Source of the DNA: Sphingomonadales bacterium
GTDB lineage: Bacteria > Pseudomonadota > Alphaproteobacteria > Sphingomonadales > Sphingomonadaceae
DNA: 6,944 bases
Reading direction: 5' to 3'
NCBI GenBank assembly: GCA_025360285.1
Contig: JANYCM010000013.1
Span: 1 to 6,944 of the forward strand
Part shown: positions 1-6,939 of the stretch, piece by piece
Numbering within the stretch: position 1 is the first letter of the stretch
Layout: every line of letters begins with the position of its first letter
Position numbers and translations under genes: made by a program
Notes under the pieces: model-generated
What the model saw: the letters and a program-made list of their open reading frames with translations, nothing else
What the model was told of the DNA's origin: nothing
Database searches by the model: none

Positions 1-509
1 TCACGCCGCATCGCCGGGGCATAGGGTGAAATCGCGGCACGATCGATCATCACTACCTCGGGCTCGGCAGCGGTGGCCCGCAACAGCGTCGATGCCAGAT
101 CCCATTCGCCCAAGGCCGCCGCCACACGTCGCACCAGTCCGCCGGGCACCGCCAGCACGCCGCCCGCCATTTGCCGGGCATCAATCCGCTCCACCCCCTC
201 GTCCGCCGCTACCAGCATGGCCGGTGCCGGCACCGCCAGCACCGCCGCCACGGCACGTGGATCAACCACCAGCCCGGCCGCCAGCACAATCACGCGATCA
301 TCAGCAGCAACATGATCAACCAGCGACGCACTCGTCACCATCACCACCCCCGCCGGCACCGCCATCAACGGCACGGCATCGACAAGCAGCAGCGTTGCCA
401 CCCCGGCGTGGCGCAACTGCCGCGCCTGGCGTTCCAACAGCCCGATCCCGCCGATCACAAGATCGGCCTGGGGCGCGGGCGGTGGAAAAAGAAGGCCGAT
501 ATCGTGCAT
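1..509 (-). CDS. Nucleotidyltransferase-like domain, N-terminal part of a gene cut by the left edge
   Basis: This minus-strand frame is open to the window edge and gives 169 residues plus two bases of the next codon; the C-terminus is outside. Seen: alternating hydrophobic strands and Ala-rich helices, including ADLVIGGIGLLERQ (15-28), a helix ending QLRHAGV (31-37), DRVIVLAAGLVVDPRAV (71-87), and SPYAPAMRR (161-169) at the cut. The layout recalls the Rossmann-like core of sugar-phosphate or MobA-type nucleotidyltransferases, but the Gly-rich GxGxRxxP nucleotide loop is missing, so activity is doubtful. From memory of sphingomonad proteins, a Tyr-x-Pro-Ala-x-Arg-Arg segment can lead into a CDP-alcohol phosphatidyltransferase domain; a fusion is therefore plausible but lies out of view. 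It is divergent from the CDP-alcohol phosphatidyltransferase gene at 594. Start: Met at 509 has a GGGA-type ribosome site just upstream. In-frame ATGs at 530 and 539 are possible, adding MRRMQRRWEQ, but have poorer sites. The reading frame is well supported; the function is not. Confidence 0.62.
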   Translation of the reverse strand, partial: MHDIGLLFPPPAPQADLVIGGIGLLERQARQLRHAGVATLLLVDAVPLMAVPAGVVMVTSASLVDHVAADDRVIVLAAGLVVDPRAVAAVLAVPAPAMLVAADEGVERIDARQMAGGVLAVPGGLVRRVAAALGEWDLASTLLRATAAEPEVVMIDRAAISPYAPAMRR

Positions 510-534
510 CTGTTCCCATCGGCGCTGCATCCGC

Positions 535-600
535 CTCATAGGGCGATGCGGTGGCGCTTGCCAAGGCTGGACACTCGGCGTTAGCCACGCTGCGTGAACA
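535..600. promoter_or_regulatory. Short divergent intergenic region, possible back-to-back promoters
   Basis: This is the only real non-coding gap and must hold the start signals for both divergent units. On the minus strand, TTGGCA (564-559), an 18-base spacer and TATGAG (540-535) resemble a -35/-10 pair; transcription would then begin near 528 and favour the Met at 509 for the leftward gene. On the plus strand, TTGCCA (558-563) could be a -35, but the -10 at the expected distance (TTAGCC, 581-586) is poor. The two -35 candidates overlap in a small imperfect palindrome, CTTG-C-CAAG (557-565). These matches are weak and could be chance. Confidence 0.2.
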
Positions 601-1424
601 ATTTTGTCGCCGTCGCCGCACGCCCCGCCGTGATCGAGGATCCCAGCAATTTGTGGCTGGTGCATCCCCTCGCCGATCGCCTGTTGCCGATCGCCCTGCG
701 TCTCGGCATCCATCCCAATAGCGTGTCCTTCACCGGCATGGGCTTCGGCGCCCTCGCCGGCTGGTGCTATTGGCATTGGCAGCAACCCCTCGCCGTGCTC
801 GCCGGGTTTCTGCTGATGGTCGCCTGGCATGTCATGGACGGCCTGGATGGCAAGCTCGCCCGCGCCAGCGGCAAGGCCAGCCCGCTCGGCCGGCTGATCG
901 ACGGGGTGTGCGACTATCTTGTGTTTATCCTGGTGCTCGTGCCGCTGGCCCTGTCGTTCGATCATTGGCACCAAACGCTTGCCCTGGCGCTGGGTTCCGG
1001 CGCCTGCCACGCGGTGCAATCGGCCTGGTACGAAGGCGAGCGCGAAGCCTGGAAACGCCGCGCCCGAGGGGAGTTCACGCCGCAACCACGCCGCCCGGCG
1101 CGCTTCTGGGGCGAACGCTGGTATAATCGGTTGGAAGAAGCCATCGGCAGCGGCGCCCGGCCGATCGATTCGGTTCTCGCCGCCACCCCGGCGCTGCAGC
1201 CCGTCTATCTCACCACCAGTGCGCCGCTGCTGCGCCGGCTCAGCCTGTTGTCGGCCAATAACCGCACCATCGCCATCGCACTGGCCTGCCTTGCCGGTGA
1301 TCCGCGCTGGTATTGGGCCTGGGAAATCATCGGGCTCAGCCTGTTCGCCCTGGCGATGGCGGCGCGCTTGCGGCATTGCGAAGCCGGGTTCGCCGATCCG
1401 GTGACCGCGGGGACATTCGGATGA
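594..1424 (+). CDS. CDP-alcohol phosphatidyltransferase family membrane enzyme
   Basis: This 276-residue integral membrane enzyme belongs to the family that transfers a phospho-alcohol from a CDP-activated donor to an alcohol acceptor, as in phosphatidylglycerophosphate or phosphatidylinositol synthesis. The family signature D-x2-D-G-x2-A-R-x8-G-x3-D-x3-D is complete at residues 82-107 (Asp82, Asp85, Gly86, Ala89-Arg90, Gly99, Asp103, Asp107); these Asp residues bind the metal and CDP. PNSVSFTGM (41-49) fits the usual stretch before the first helix. Hydrophobic segments lie near 45-61, 65-81, 105-121, 127-141, 225-234 and 242-257. A basic, Trp/Arg-rich loop of about 75 residues (147-220) separates the third/fourth helices from the last ones. 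The acceptor cannot be told from sequence, so no symbol is given. The start is GTG (594) with no clear ribosome site; GTG at 630 is the next option. The stop overlaps the following ATG by 4 bases. Confidence 0.88.
   Translation: MNNFVAVAARPAVIEDPSNLWLVHPLADRLLPIALRLGIHPNSVSFTGMGFGALAGWCYWHWQQPLAVLAGFLLMVAWHVMDGLDGKLARASGKASPLGRLIDGVCDYLVFILVLVPLALSFDHWHQTLALALGSGACHAVQSAWYEGEREAWKRRARGEFTPQPRRPARFWGERWYNRLEEAIGSGARPIDSVLAATPALQPVYLTTSAPLLRRLSLLSANNRTIAIALACLAGDPRWYWAWEIIGLSLFALAMAARLRHCEAGFADPVTAGTFG
1408..1413 (+). promoter_or_regulatory. Ribosome binding site supporting the start at 1421
   Basis: CGGGGA lies 7 bases before the ATG at 1421, inside the end of the phosphatidyltransferase gene. 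It supports starting the coiled-coil protein here, rather than at the upstream in-frame ATG at 1313, and fits coupled translation across the ATGA overlap. Confidence 0.5.
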
Positions 1425-3538
1425 CCGCTTCAGAGGACGACCTGCCGCCGCCGCGTCGCTGGCCGCTGGTCATCGCACTGGTCGCCGCGCTGCTGTGGCT
1501 GGTGTTCACGGCGGCGGTTGCCGCCACCTTGTTCCCTGGCCTGGTGCTGCCGGCCTGGGTGCAGACCGCCGCATCGCCCGCCGCTGCCGGCCTGGGGATG
1601 CTGGCACCCCTCGCCGTCGTCTGGCTTGTGGCGCTGCGGCTGCGTGATGGTTCTGATGCCCGCGCCGCCCGCACCGCATTGATGGCCGAACAGGCGCGCT
1701 TTGCCGAACAGCAGCTGGCGGCCGGGGACAAGGCGCTGGCCGCGCTGGAAGGCCGGCTGACAGCGCTACTGGGCCAGATCGAAACGGCGGCGGTGCCGCT
1801 GGCTGCCCAGCATGAGGCGCTTGCCATGGCGGCAACGCGGCTCGATGCCAGCGGCGCGGCCCTTGCCGCCGCGACGGACCGCAGCGTTACCGCCACCGCC
1901 GCACTAGGTGAGGCCACGCCGGCCGCCATCGCGCAGACCGAAGGCCTGATCGACCTGCTGACCGCTGCCGATGCCCGGTTGCAAGGCCAGTTGGCCGATG
2001 CCGAAACCCTTCTCGCGGCGCTATGGACCCGGGTCCGCGAAACCGGCAGCGAGGCCGATGCCATCGCCGCTGCCACAACGGCGCATCTTGCCAATATCAC
2101 GGCCGCCGGCACCACCGCCCGCGCCGCGCTGGAAGCGCCGCTCGCCGATATGGCCGCCGCCGTCGAAGCCGCCCTGGCCGGCACCGCCGCCGCCGCGACC
2201 GCAACGAGTGCCAGCGTCGATGCTCAGGCCAGCACGCTGCTGTCCAGCGTCGAAGCGGCGCGCACCACCTTCGATCATATCGGCAGCGAATCGGCGCGGT
2301 TGATCAGCGACCGGATGGACATATTGCTCGCCGCCGCCGGGCATCTGTCGGGCCAGCTTGAAGACCATGCCGAGCGTTATCGCAGCCTGATCGAACAGGT
2401 CGAGCGCGGCTTTGCCATCCTTGATGCCAAGCTGGGCAATTCGGTCGCCGGCAGCAACGCCGCGCTCGAATCGATCGCGGTACGGATGACCGATTCGCGC
2501 GACGCCATCTTCCGGCTCGGCGAACCGATTGCCGCCACCGATGCGGCGCTTGCCGCTGTGGAGGCGCGGGTTGCCGATGTCGGCAACAGCGCCGTCCGAA
2601 CGCTGGCAGCGCTGGACCATGACCTGCCAGCCAGCCTGCCGCATGTCGAAGCATTGTCAGCCGGGCTTGCCGATCTGCATGATCGCACCGCCGCGTTGGC
2701 CGATCCCCTGGCGCGCACCGCCGACAGCCTGGGAACAGCCCGCAACCAGCTCGAAACCGCCCGGGCCGCGGCCGAAACCGCCGCCGCCGCGCTTGCCGAA
2801 CAGCTTGAAAATGCCCGGTCCAGCCTGACCAGCATCGAACAGATGACCGGCAGCACGGCGCTGGCCGCCTCATCGCAGCTCATCGATGTCTTCACCCGGG
2901 TGCGTGAAATCGCCGGCCAAACAGCTGGCACAATGCGCGAATCGCTCGCTGCCGTGGTCGCCGAAGCCGAAACCGCGCTCACCGACGCCGGCGGCACCCC
3001 GCTGCGCGCCAAGCTCGCTGAAATCAGCGACGCCAACGCCCATGCCGCCGCCTCGGCGCAGGTCGCCACCGAACGCGTCACGCAGAGATTGCTGGCACTG
3101 ACCCGCACGATTGCCACGGTGGAGGCCCGCATCGACGAGGCCGACGCCCATTATGACATGCGGCTGCGCGACGATATTGCCAAACGTTCCAGTGTCTTGC
3201 TGGCGTCCTTGAACGATGGTGCGATCGATATCGCCAAGCTGCTGGCCATCGATGTCGATGACAATGTCTGGCAGCGCTATCTGAAGGGCGACAAGGGCAT
3301 TTTCGCCCGCCGCGCCGTCCGGCTGATCGACGGCAGCACCGCTCGCGCCATCGCCCGGCATTACAACCATGATCCGGCCTTCCGCGAACAGGCGACGCGC
3401 TATATCGATGAATTTGAAATGCTGATCCAGCGCGTGCTGCCCGATCGCGAGGGCAAGGGCCTGGCGGTCACCCTGTTGTCGTCCGACGTCGGCAAGCTGT
3501 ATGTCGCGCTGGCACAAGGCACTGAGAGATTACGCTGA
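1421..3538 (+). CDS. Membrane-anchored long coiled-coil protein of unknown function
   Basis: A 705-residue protein whose function I do not recognise. A short acidic, then basic leader (DDLPPPRRW) precedes two transmembrane helices (about 14-37 and 56-73). The basic residues sit before the first helix and after the second (RLRDGSDARAAR, from 73), so both ends should be cytoplasmic with a short periplasmic hairpin between. Residues about 80-570 are nearly all Ala-rich amphipathic helix with heptad-like spacing (Ala/Leu/Ile at a and d; Glu, Arg, Gln, Asp elsewhere), with almost no Gly/Pro breaks apart from short kinks. The last 130 residues (about 577-705) differ: less Ala, more aromatic and charged residues, and motifs such as NVWQRYLKGDKGIFARRAVR and LLSSDVGKLYVALAQ. 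This looks like a folded, conserved C-terminal domain. Chemoreceptor-like or Smc-like helices are alternatives for the middle, but no HAMP, signalling hairpin tip or ATPase motif is visible. The gene is coupled to its neighbours on both sides. Confidence 0.85.
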   Translation: MTASEDDLPPPRRWPLVIALVAALLWLVFTAAVAATLFPGLVLPAWVQTAASPAAAGLGMLAPLAVVWLVALRLRDGSDARAARTALMAEQARFAEQQLAAGDKALAALEGRLTALLGQIETAAVPLAAQHEALAMAATRLDASGAALAAATDRSVTATAALGEATPAAIAQTEGLIDLLTAADARLQGQLADAETLLAALWTRVRETGSEADAIAAATTAHLANITAAGTTARAALEAPLADMAAAVEAALAGTAAAATATSASVDAQASTLLSSVEAARTTFDHIGSESARLISDRMDILLAAAGHLSGQLEDHAERYRSLIEQVERGFAILDAKLGNSVAGSNAALESIAVRMTDSRDAIFRLGEPIAATDAALAAVEARVADVGNSAVRTLAALDHDLPASLPHVEALSAGLADLHDRTAALADPLARTADSLGTARNQLETARAAAETAAAALAEQLENARSSLTSIEQMTGSTALAASSQLIDVFTRVREIAGQTAGTMRESLAAVVAEAETALTDAGGTPLRAKLAEISDANAHAAASAQVATERVTQRLLALTRTIATVEARIDEADAHYDMRLRDDIAKRSSVLLASLNDGAIDIAKLLAIDVDDNVWQRYLKGDKGIFARRAVRLIDGSTARAIARHYNHDPAFREQATRYIDEFEMLIQRVLPDREGKGLAVTLLSSDVGKLYVALAQGTERLR

Positions 3539-3539
3539 A

Positions 3540-4205
3540 ATGACCCGCATAAAAGTCTGCTGCATGGCGAGCATCGCCGAAATGCAGATGGCGGTGGCGG
3601 CGGGTGCCGATGCTGTCGGGCTGGTGGCGGCCATGCCGTCGGGGCCCGGCCCGATCGCCGATGATCTGATCGCCGCCATTGCCGCCCAGGTGCCGCCGCC
3701 GGTCGCGGCCTTTCTGCTGACCAGCGAAACCAGCGCCGATGCCATCGCCGCGCATGTCCGCCGCACCGGCGTGCCGGTGGTGCAGATCGTCAGCCATATC
3801 GATCCGGCCGAATCGGCGCGGCTGGCGGTGCTTTTGCCCCACACACGCCGCGTCCAGGTCATCCATGTCGAGGACCGCGGCGCGCTGGCGCTGGTCGGGG
3901 CCTATGCCCCGCATATCCACGCCTTTCTGCTCGATTCGGGCAAGCCCGGCGCTGCGATCCCGACTCTGGGCGGCACCGGCGACGTCCATGATTGGAATAT
4001 CAGCGCGGCGTTCGTGGCGGCCAGCCCGGTGCCGGTGTTCCTGGCCGGCGGGCTGACCGCGACCAATGTCGGCGCCGCCATCGCCCGCGTGCGGCCGTTC
4101 GGGGTCGATCTGTGTTCCGGCGTGCGCACCGGCGGCCATCTCGATCCCGCCAAACTGGTGCCGTTCATCGCCGCCATACGCGCCGCCGATCAGTTGGGGG
4201 CATAG
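3540..4205 (+). CDS. TrpF-like protein (phosphoribosylanthranilate isomerase family paralogue)
   Basis: A 221-residue TIM barrel of the TrpF family. The true enzyme isomerises phosphoribosylanthranilate in tryptophan synthesis. Here the first strand reads MTRIKVCCMAS: Cys7 matches the general-base Cys of KICGIT, while the next Gly has become Cys8. The general-acid Asp is Asp132 in LLDS. The phosphate-binding end is recognisable: GGTG (144-147), HDW (150-152), LAGGL (168-172) with Asn176, and FGVDLCSGVRT (187-197). In place of the SPRY-type segment, whose Arg holds the anthranilate carboxylate, there is AMPSGPGPI (31-39) with no Arg. This suggests a paralogue with another substrate. No trp gene is nearby; the gene follows the coiled-coil gene by 1 base. 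The start at 3540 has GAGAG (3524-3528) upstream and lines up with TrpF; an earlier in-frame ATG (3501) lies inside the previous gene. The family call is firm, the reaction is not. Confidence 0.82.
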   Translation: MTRIKVCCMASIAEMQMAVAAGADAVGLVAAMPSGPGPIADDLIAAIAAQVPPPVAAFLLTSETSADAIAAHVRRTGVPVVQIVSHIDPAESARLAVLLPHTRRVQVIHVEDRGALALVGAYAPHIHAFLLDSGKPGAAIPTLGGTGDVHDWNISAAFVAASPVPVFLAGGLTATNVGAAIARVRPFGVDLCSGVRTGGHLDPAKLVPFIAAIRAADQLGA

Positions 4206-4474
4206 GGCCCGGTGTGCTGCCAGCCCGGAATATCGTCCAGCGTCACCCAGCCATGGACGAAATTGGCGTAAAACAGCGCGAACAAGATGGTGGCGATGAC
4301 CGTCATCCAGACCAGCTTTTGCCGCAGAATCGGGTTGGCCGGCGCCGAATCAGCCTCCCCCGGCACCGGTTCACCGCCGGCTTCCCGCGTCGTCCGCACG
4401 CCGAAGGGCAAGACCAGAAAGCCGGAGATCGCCCAGAACAGCAGGTAGGTGGCGATGGCCAGGGCTGGTGACAT
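4190..4474 (-). CDS. DUF1467 family small membrane protein
   Basis: A 94-residue protein with two transmembrane helices (about 3-24 and 54-76), joined by a loop bearing LPFGVRTTREAGGEPVPG (22-39) and ADSAP (41-45). The LPFGVRT...EAG...VPG...DSAP pattern and the NFVHGWVTL end of the second helix are typical of DUF1467, a family seen mainly in alphaproteobacteria and of unknown function. Size and layout are normal for the family. It starts 6 bases after the rnj stop with no good ribosome site, so it probably depends on coupling to rnj. In related genomes it is often followed by proS on the same strand; here its 3' end instead runs 16 bases into the convergent TrpF-like gene. Confidence 0.85.
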   Translation of the reverse strand: MSPALAIATYLLFWAISGFLVLPFGVRTTREAGGEPVPGEADSAPANPILRQKLVWMTVIATILFALFYANFVHGWVTLDDIPGWQHTGPYAPN

Positions 4475-4480
4475 GGCAGG

Positions 4481-6127
4481 CTACAACCGCACGACCTGCA
4501 CATCGGTCACCGGCTTCTTGCCCGTCCATTCACGCGCCACCTTCCGGACCGCGACACGAATGGCTTCGGCGTATTTCTCGGCCTGACGTGCATCGCCCTT
4601 CTTGGCCGCCGCCGCCGCCGCCTCGGCGCACTCGGCGAGGAATTCCAGCTTGTCTTCCTCCACCGGCACGCCCTGCGCGGTGATCGCCGGGGTGGCGGCA
4701 AGTCGGCCGTCCTTCCCCAGCACAATCATCGCGCCCATATGGCCGTTCAGCATCAGCCGCCGGCGCTCGACAATCGTCGCGCCATTGGCCGGCAGGATGA
4801 CATCACCATCCAGGATCAAGCGCCCGGCCTTTTCATGGCTGAGCAGCTTGGGCCCATCGGGGGCCAGCCGGATGGCGCTGCCGTTGATCGGCACCATCGC
4901 CTTCTTCACACCATTGGCCAGTGCCAGCCGGGCATGCGCCTCCATGTGCCGGCGTTCGCCATGCACCGGAATGGCAATTTCGGGGCGAATCCAGTCATAC
5001 ATGGCTTCCAGTTCCGGGCGACCAGGGTGGCCCGAGACATGCACATGCGCCTGTTTTTCGGTGATGACCTCGATACCGCGCGTCGCCAGCGCGTTCTGGA
5101 CATGGCCGATGGCGAGTTCATTGCCGGGAATCTGCTTTGACGAATACACCACCAGGTCGCCGGGTTCGAGCTTGATGACCGGGTGGGTGCCACTTGCGAT
5201 CCGCGACAGCGCCGCCATCGGTTCTCCCTGGGCGCCGGTGCACAGGATGAGAATCTTCGACGGGTCCATTTTCGCCGCATCTTGCCATGACAGGGTCGGC
5301 GGCATTTCCTTCAGATAGCCGGTCGCCTTGGCAACTTCGGTGATGCGGTCCATTGATCGGCCCGCCAGCACCAGATGCCGCCCGGTTTCCTTGGCCACCC
5401 AGCCCAAAGTCGCCAGCCGCGCCGCATTGGAGGCAAAGGTCGTCACCAGCACGCGCCCGGTCTTGCGCGCCTTGACGACGCGCAGCAGGCCTTCGCGCAC
5501 ATCGGTTTCGCTGCCCGAGGCTTCATTGTTGAAAACATTGGTCGAATCGCCGACCATCGCCAGCACGCCGCTGTCACCGATCGCCGTCAGTTCCGCCGCC
5601 GACGCCGGGTTTCCAAGCAACGGGCCGTCATCCAGCTTCCAGTCGCCGGTATGGAAAATCCGGCCATAGGGCGTATCGATGACCAGCGCATTGCCTTCGG
5701 GAATCGAATGCGCCAGCGCCACATAGCGGAACGCAAAATCACCCAGCTTCAAGGTGCCGCCCATCGGGATGATGTTGAGCTTCACCTCCCTGGCGATGCC
5801 CTCCTCCTCCAGCTTCTTGGCGATCAGCCCGGCGGTGAACGGCGTGGCATAAAGCGGCACGCCCAGATCATTGGCGAGGTAGGGGATAGCGCCGATATGG
5901 TCTTCATGGCCATGGGTCAGCACGATGCCGAGCAGATCCTTGGCGCGATCCTCGATGAACGACAGATCGGGCAACACCAGTTCGACACCGGGATAGGATG
6001 GATCGGCAAAGGTCATGCCGAGATCGACCATCACCCATTTGCCGTTGCAGCCATAAAGGTTGACGTTCATGCCGATTTCGCCCGAACCGCCAAGCGGCAG
6101 GAAAATCAGTTCTTTACCGGGTTTCAT
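4481..6127 (-). CDS. rnj: Ribonuclease J
   Basis: A 548-residue cytoplasmic metallo-beta-lactamase/beta-CASP ribonuclease of usual length for RNase J, with 5'-to-3' exonuclease and endonuclease activity in mRNA decay and rRNA maturation. Order: N-terminal beta-lactamase part opening LPLGGSGEIGMN (10-21); the zinc motif THGHEDHIGA (71-80; His72, His74, Asp76, His77); His140 in AHSIPEG; Asp162 in HTGDWKLD; then the beta-CASP insert with GDSTN (193-197), TTFASNAARL (229-238) and TGAQGEP (297-303); HVHVSGHPGRPEL (361-373); and His389 in PVHGERRH. All metal ligands are present. The C-terminal domain follows, with an Ala-rich helix (501-508) and the REWTGKKP (532-539) ending common in the family. 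The ATG start at 6127 overlaps the coaX stop by 4 bases, and only a weak A-rich site precedes it, so translation is probably coupled to coaX. Confidence 0.97.
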   Translation of the reverse strand: MKPGKELIFLPLGGSGEIGMNVNLYGCNGKWVMVDLGMTFADPSYPGVELVLPDLSFIEDRAKDLLGIVLTHGHEDHIGAIPYLANDLGVPLYATPFTAGLIAKKLEEEGIAREVKLNIIPMGGTLKLGDFAFRYVALAHSIPEGNALVIDTPYGRIFHTGDWKLDDGPLLGNPASAAELTAIGDSGVLAMVGDSTNVFNNEASGSETDVREGLLRVVKARKTGRVLVTTFASNAARLATLGWVAKETGRHLVLAGRSMDRITEVAKATGYLKEMPPTLSWQDAAKMDPSKILILCTGAQGEPMAALSRIASGTHPVIKLEPGDLVVYSSKQIPGNELAIGHVQNALATRGIEVITEKQAHVHVSGHPGRPELEAMYDWIRPEIAIPVHGERRHMEAHARLALANGVKKAMVPINGSAIRLAPDGPKLLSHEKAGRLILDGDVILPANGATIVERRRLMLNGHMGAMIVLGKDGRLAATPAITAQGVPVEEDKLEFLAECAEAAAAAAKKGDARQAEKYAEAIRVAVRKVAREWTGKKPVTDVQVVRL

Positions 6128-6939
6128 TCAATCAATTTCTTTTCAGTCTCGCCCTGGTTGAGGGCATTTATGCGGATAAGCCCGCGAATCGTCAGGTCAC
6201 CATCAACATGGTCGATGGCAGAGGTGTGGCGGTTGAACAATGTGGCAAGGCCGCCCGTGGCAATCACCGTCACCGGGCCAATGATCTCTGATGTAATGCG
6301 CTTCACCAAACCTTCAATAAGCCCGACATAACCCCAGAACACCCCCGATTGCATGGCATGGACCGTGCCCTTGCCAATAACGCCCAGGTTTCCGCCACCA
6401 GAGCTTTTGGGCGGTTCAACAGCAATGCGCGGCAATTTCGCCGCCGCCTGATAGAGCGCATCCATGCTGAGGTTGATCCCCGGCGCGATGACCCCACCCT
6501 GATAGGCACCATCGGCCGATACCACATCAAAGGTCGTTGCGGTGCCAAAATCGACAATGATCAGATTGCCGGGGTGATCGGCATGGGCGGCAACGGCATT
6601 GACCAGCCGGTCAGCACCGACTTCGGCCGGGTTGGGCAGATCGATCCGCAGCCCCAGGTTGATGCCATTCACCGCCACGACAAGCGGTTCGACCTGGAAA
6701 TATTTGCGGCACAGGCGTTGCAGGTTGAACAGCGTTGGCGGCACCACCGTGGCGATGATTGCGGCATCGATATGCGCCCGCTCCACCCCTTCCAGCTGCA
6801 TCAACTGGTGCAGCCAGACCGCATATTCATCCGCGGTACGCTGGCCATCGGTGCTGATCCGCCAGCGCCATTTGATCGTATCGCCCTCGCAGATGGCGAA
6901 GACGACGTTGGTGTTGCCGACATCAATGGCTAGCAGCAT
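6124..6939 (-). CDS. coaX: Type III pantothenate kinase
   Basis: A 271-residue cytoplasmic enzyme that phosphorylates pantothenate with ATP, the first step of coenzyme A synthesis. Type III enzymes belong to the ASKHA superfamily and, unlike CoaA, are not inhibited by CoA. Motifs, all present: DVGNTN (6-11, ATP phosphate binding), RTADEY (34-39), VVPP (65-68), GADRLVN (108-114, with the catalytic-region Asp110-Arg111), DFGTATTFD (130-138, monovalent cation and substrate region), GGVIAPG (148-154), TVHAMQSG (192-199) and ATGGLA (227-232). Length is normal. The ATG start at 6939 gives the canonical MLLAIDVGNTN opening; only five bases lie upstream in the window, so the ribosome site and preceding gene cannot be seen (birA is usual in related genomes). 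The stop overlaps the rnj start (ATGA). Confidence 0.97.
   Translation of the reverse strand: MLLAIDVGNTNVVFAICEGDTIKWRWRISTDGQRTADEYAVWLHQLMQLEGVERAHIDAAIIATVVPPTLFNLQRLCRKYFQVEPLVVAVNGINLGLRIDLPNPAEVGADRLVNAVAAHADHPGNLIIVDFGTATTFDVVSADGAYQGGVIAPGINLSMDALYQAAAKLPRIAVEPPKSSGGGNLGVIGKGTVHAMQSGVFWGYVGLIEGLVKRITSEIIGPVTVIATGGLATLFNRHTSAIDHVDGDLTIRGLIRINALNQGETEKKLIE

Noticed and set aside
26..584. Plus-strand Pro/Arg/His-rich open frames at the left end
   Set aside because: Low-complexity translations opposite the better-structured minus-strand frame that runs off the edge; no domain pattern.
316..621. Minus-strand 101-codon frame starting near 621
   Set aside because: Arg/Ala/Gly-rich with no strand-helix pattern. 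It overlaps both the start of the phosphatidyltransferase gene and the better-supported frame at 1-509.
2110..2225. GCC/GCG-rich repetitive stretch in the coiled-coil gene
   Set aside because: Imperfect Ala-codon runs explained by the helical protein; no regular DNA repeat unit or spacer pattern, so not CRISPR or a satellite.
1336..3517. Series of long minus-strand open frames opposite the coiled-coil gene (282, 207, 189, 251 and 215 codons)
   Set aside because: They are Ser/Arg/Ala-rich or Gly/Asp-rich antisense shadows of a GC-rich, Ala-biased gene, with no motif, mutual overlap and no ribosome sites.
3540..4205. Calling this gene trpF outright
   Set aside because: The Arg-bearing substrate segment is missing and no trp gene is near, so only the family name is justified.
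4606..4625. GCC-repeat tract in rnj
   Set aside because: It is simply the codons of the Ala-rich helix near residue 505 of RNase J, not a separate repeat element.
4602..6331. Plus-strand frames of 113-318 codons opposite rnj and coaX
   Set aside because: They lie fully opposite genes with complete catalytic motifs and show no recognisable domain.
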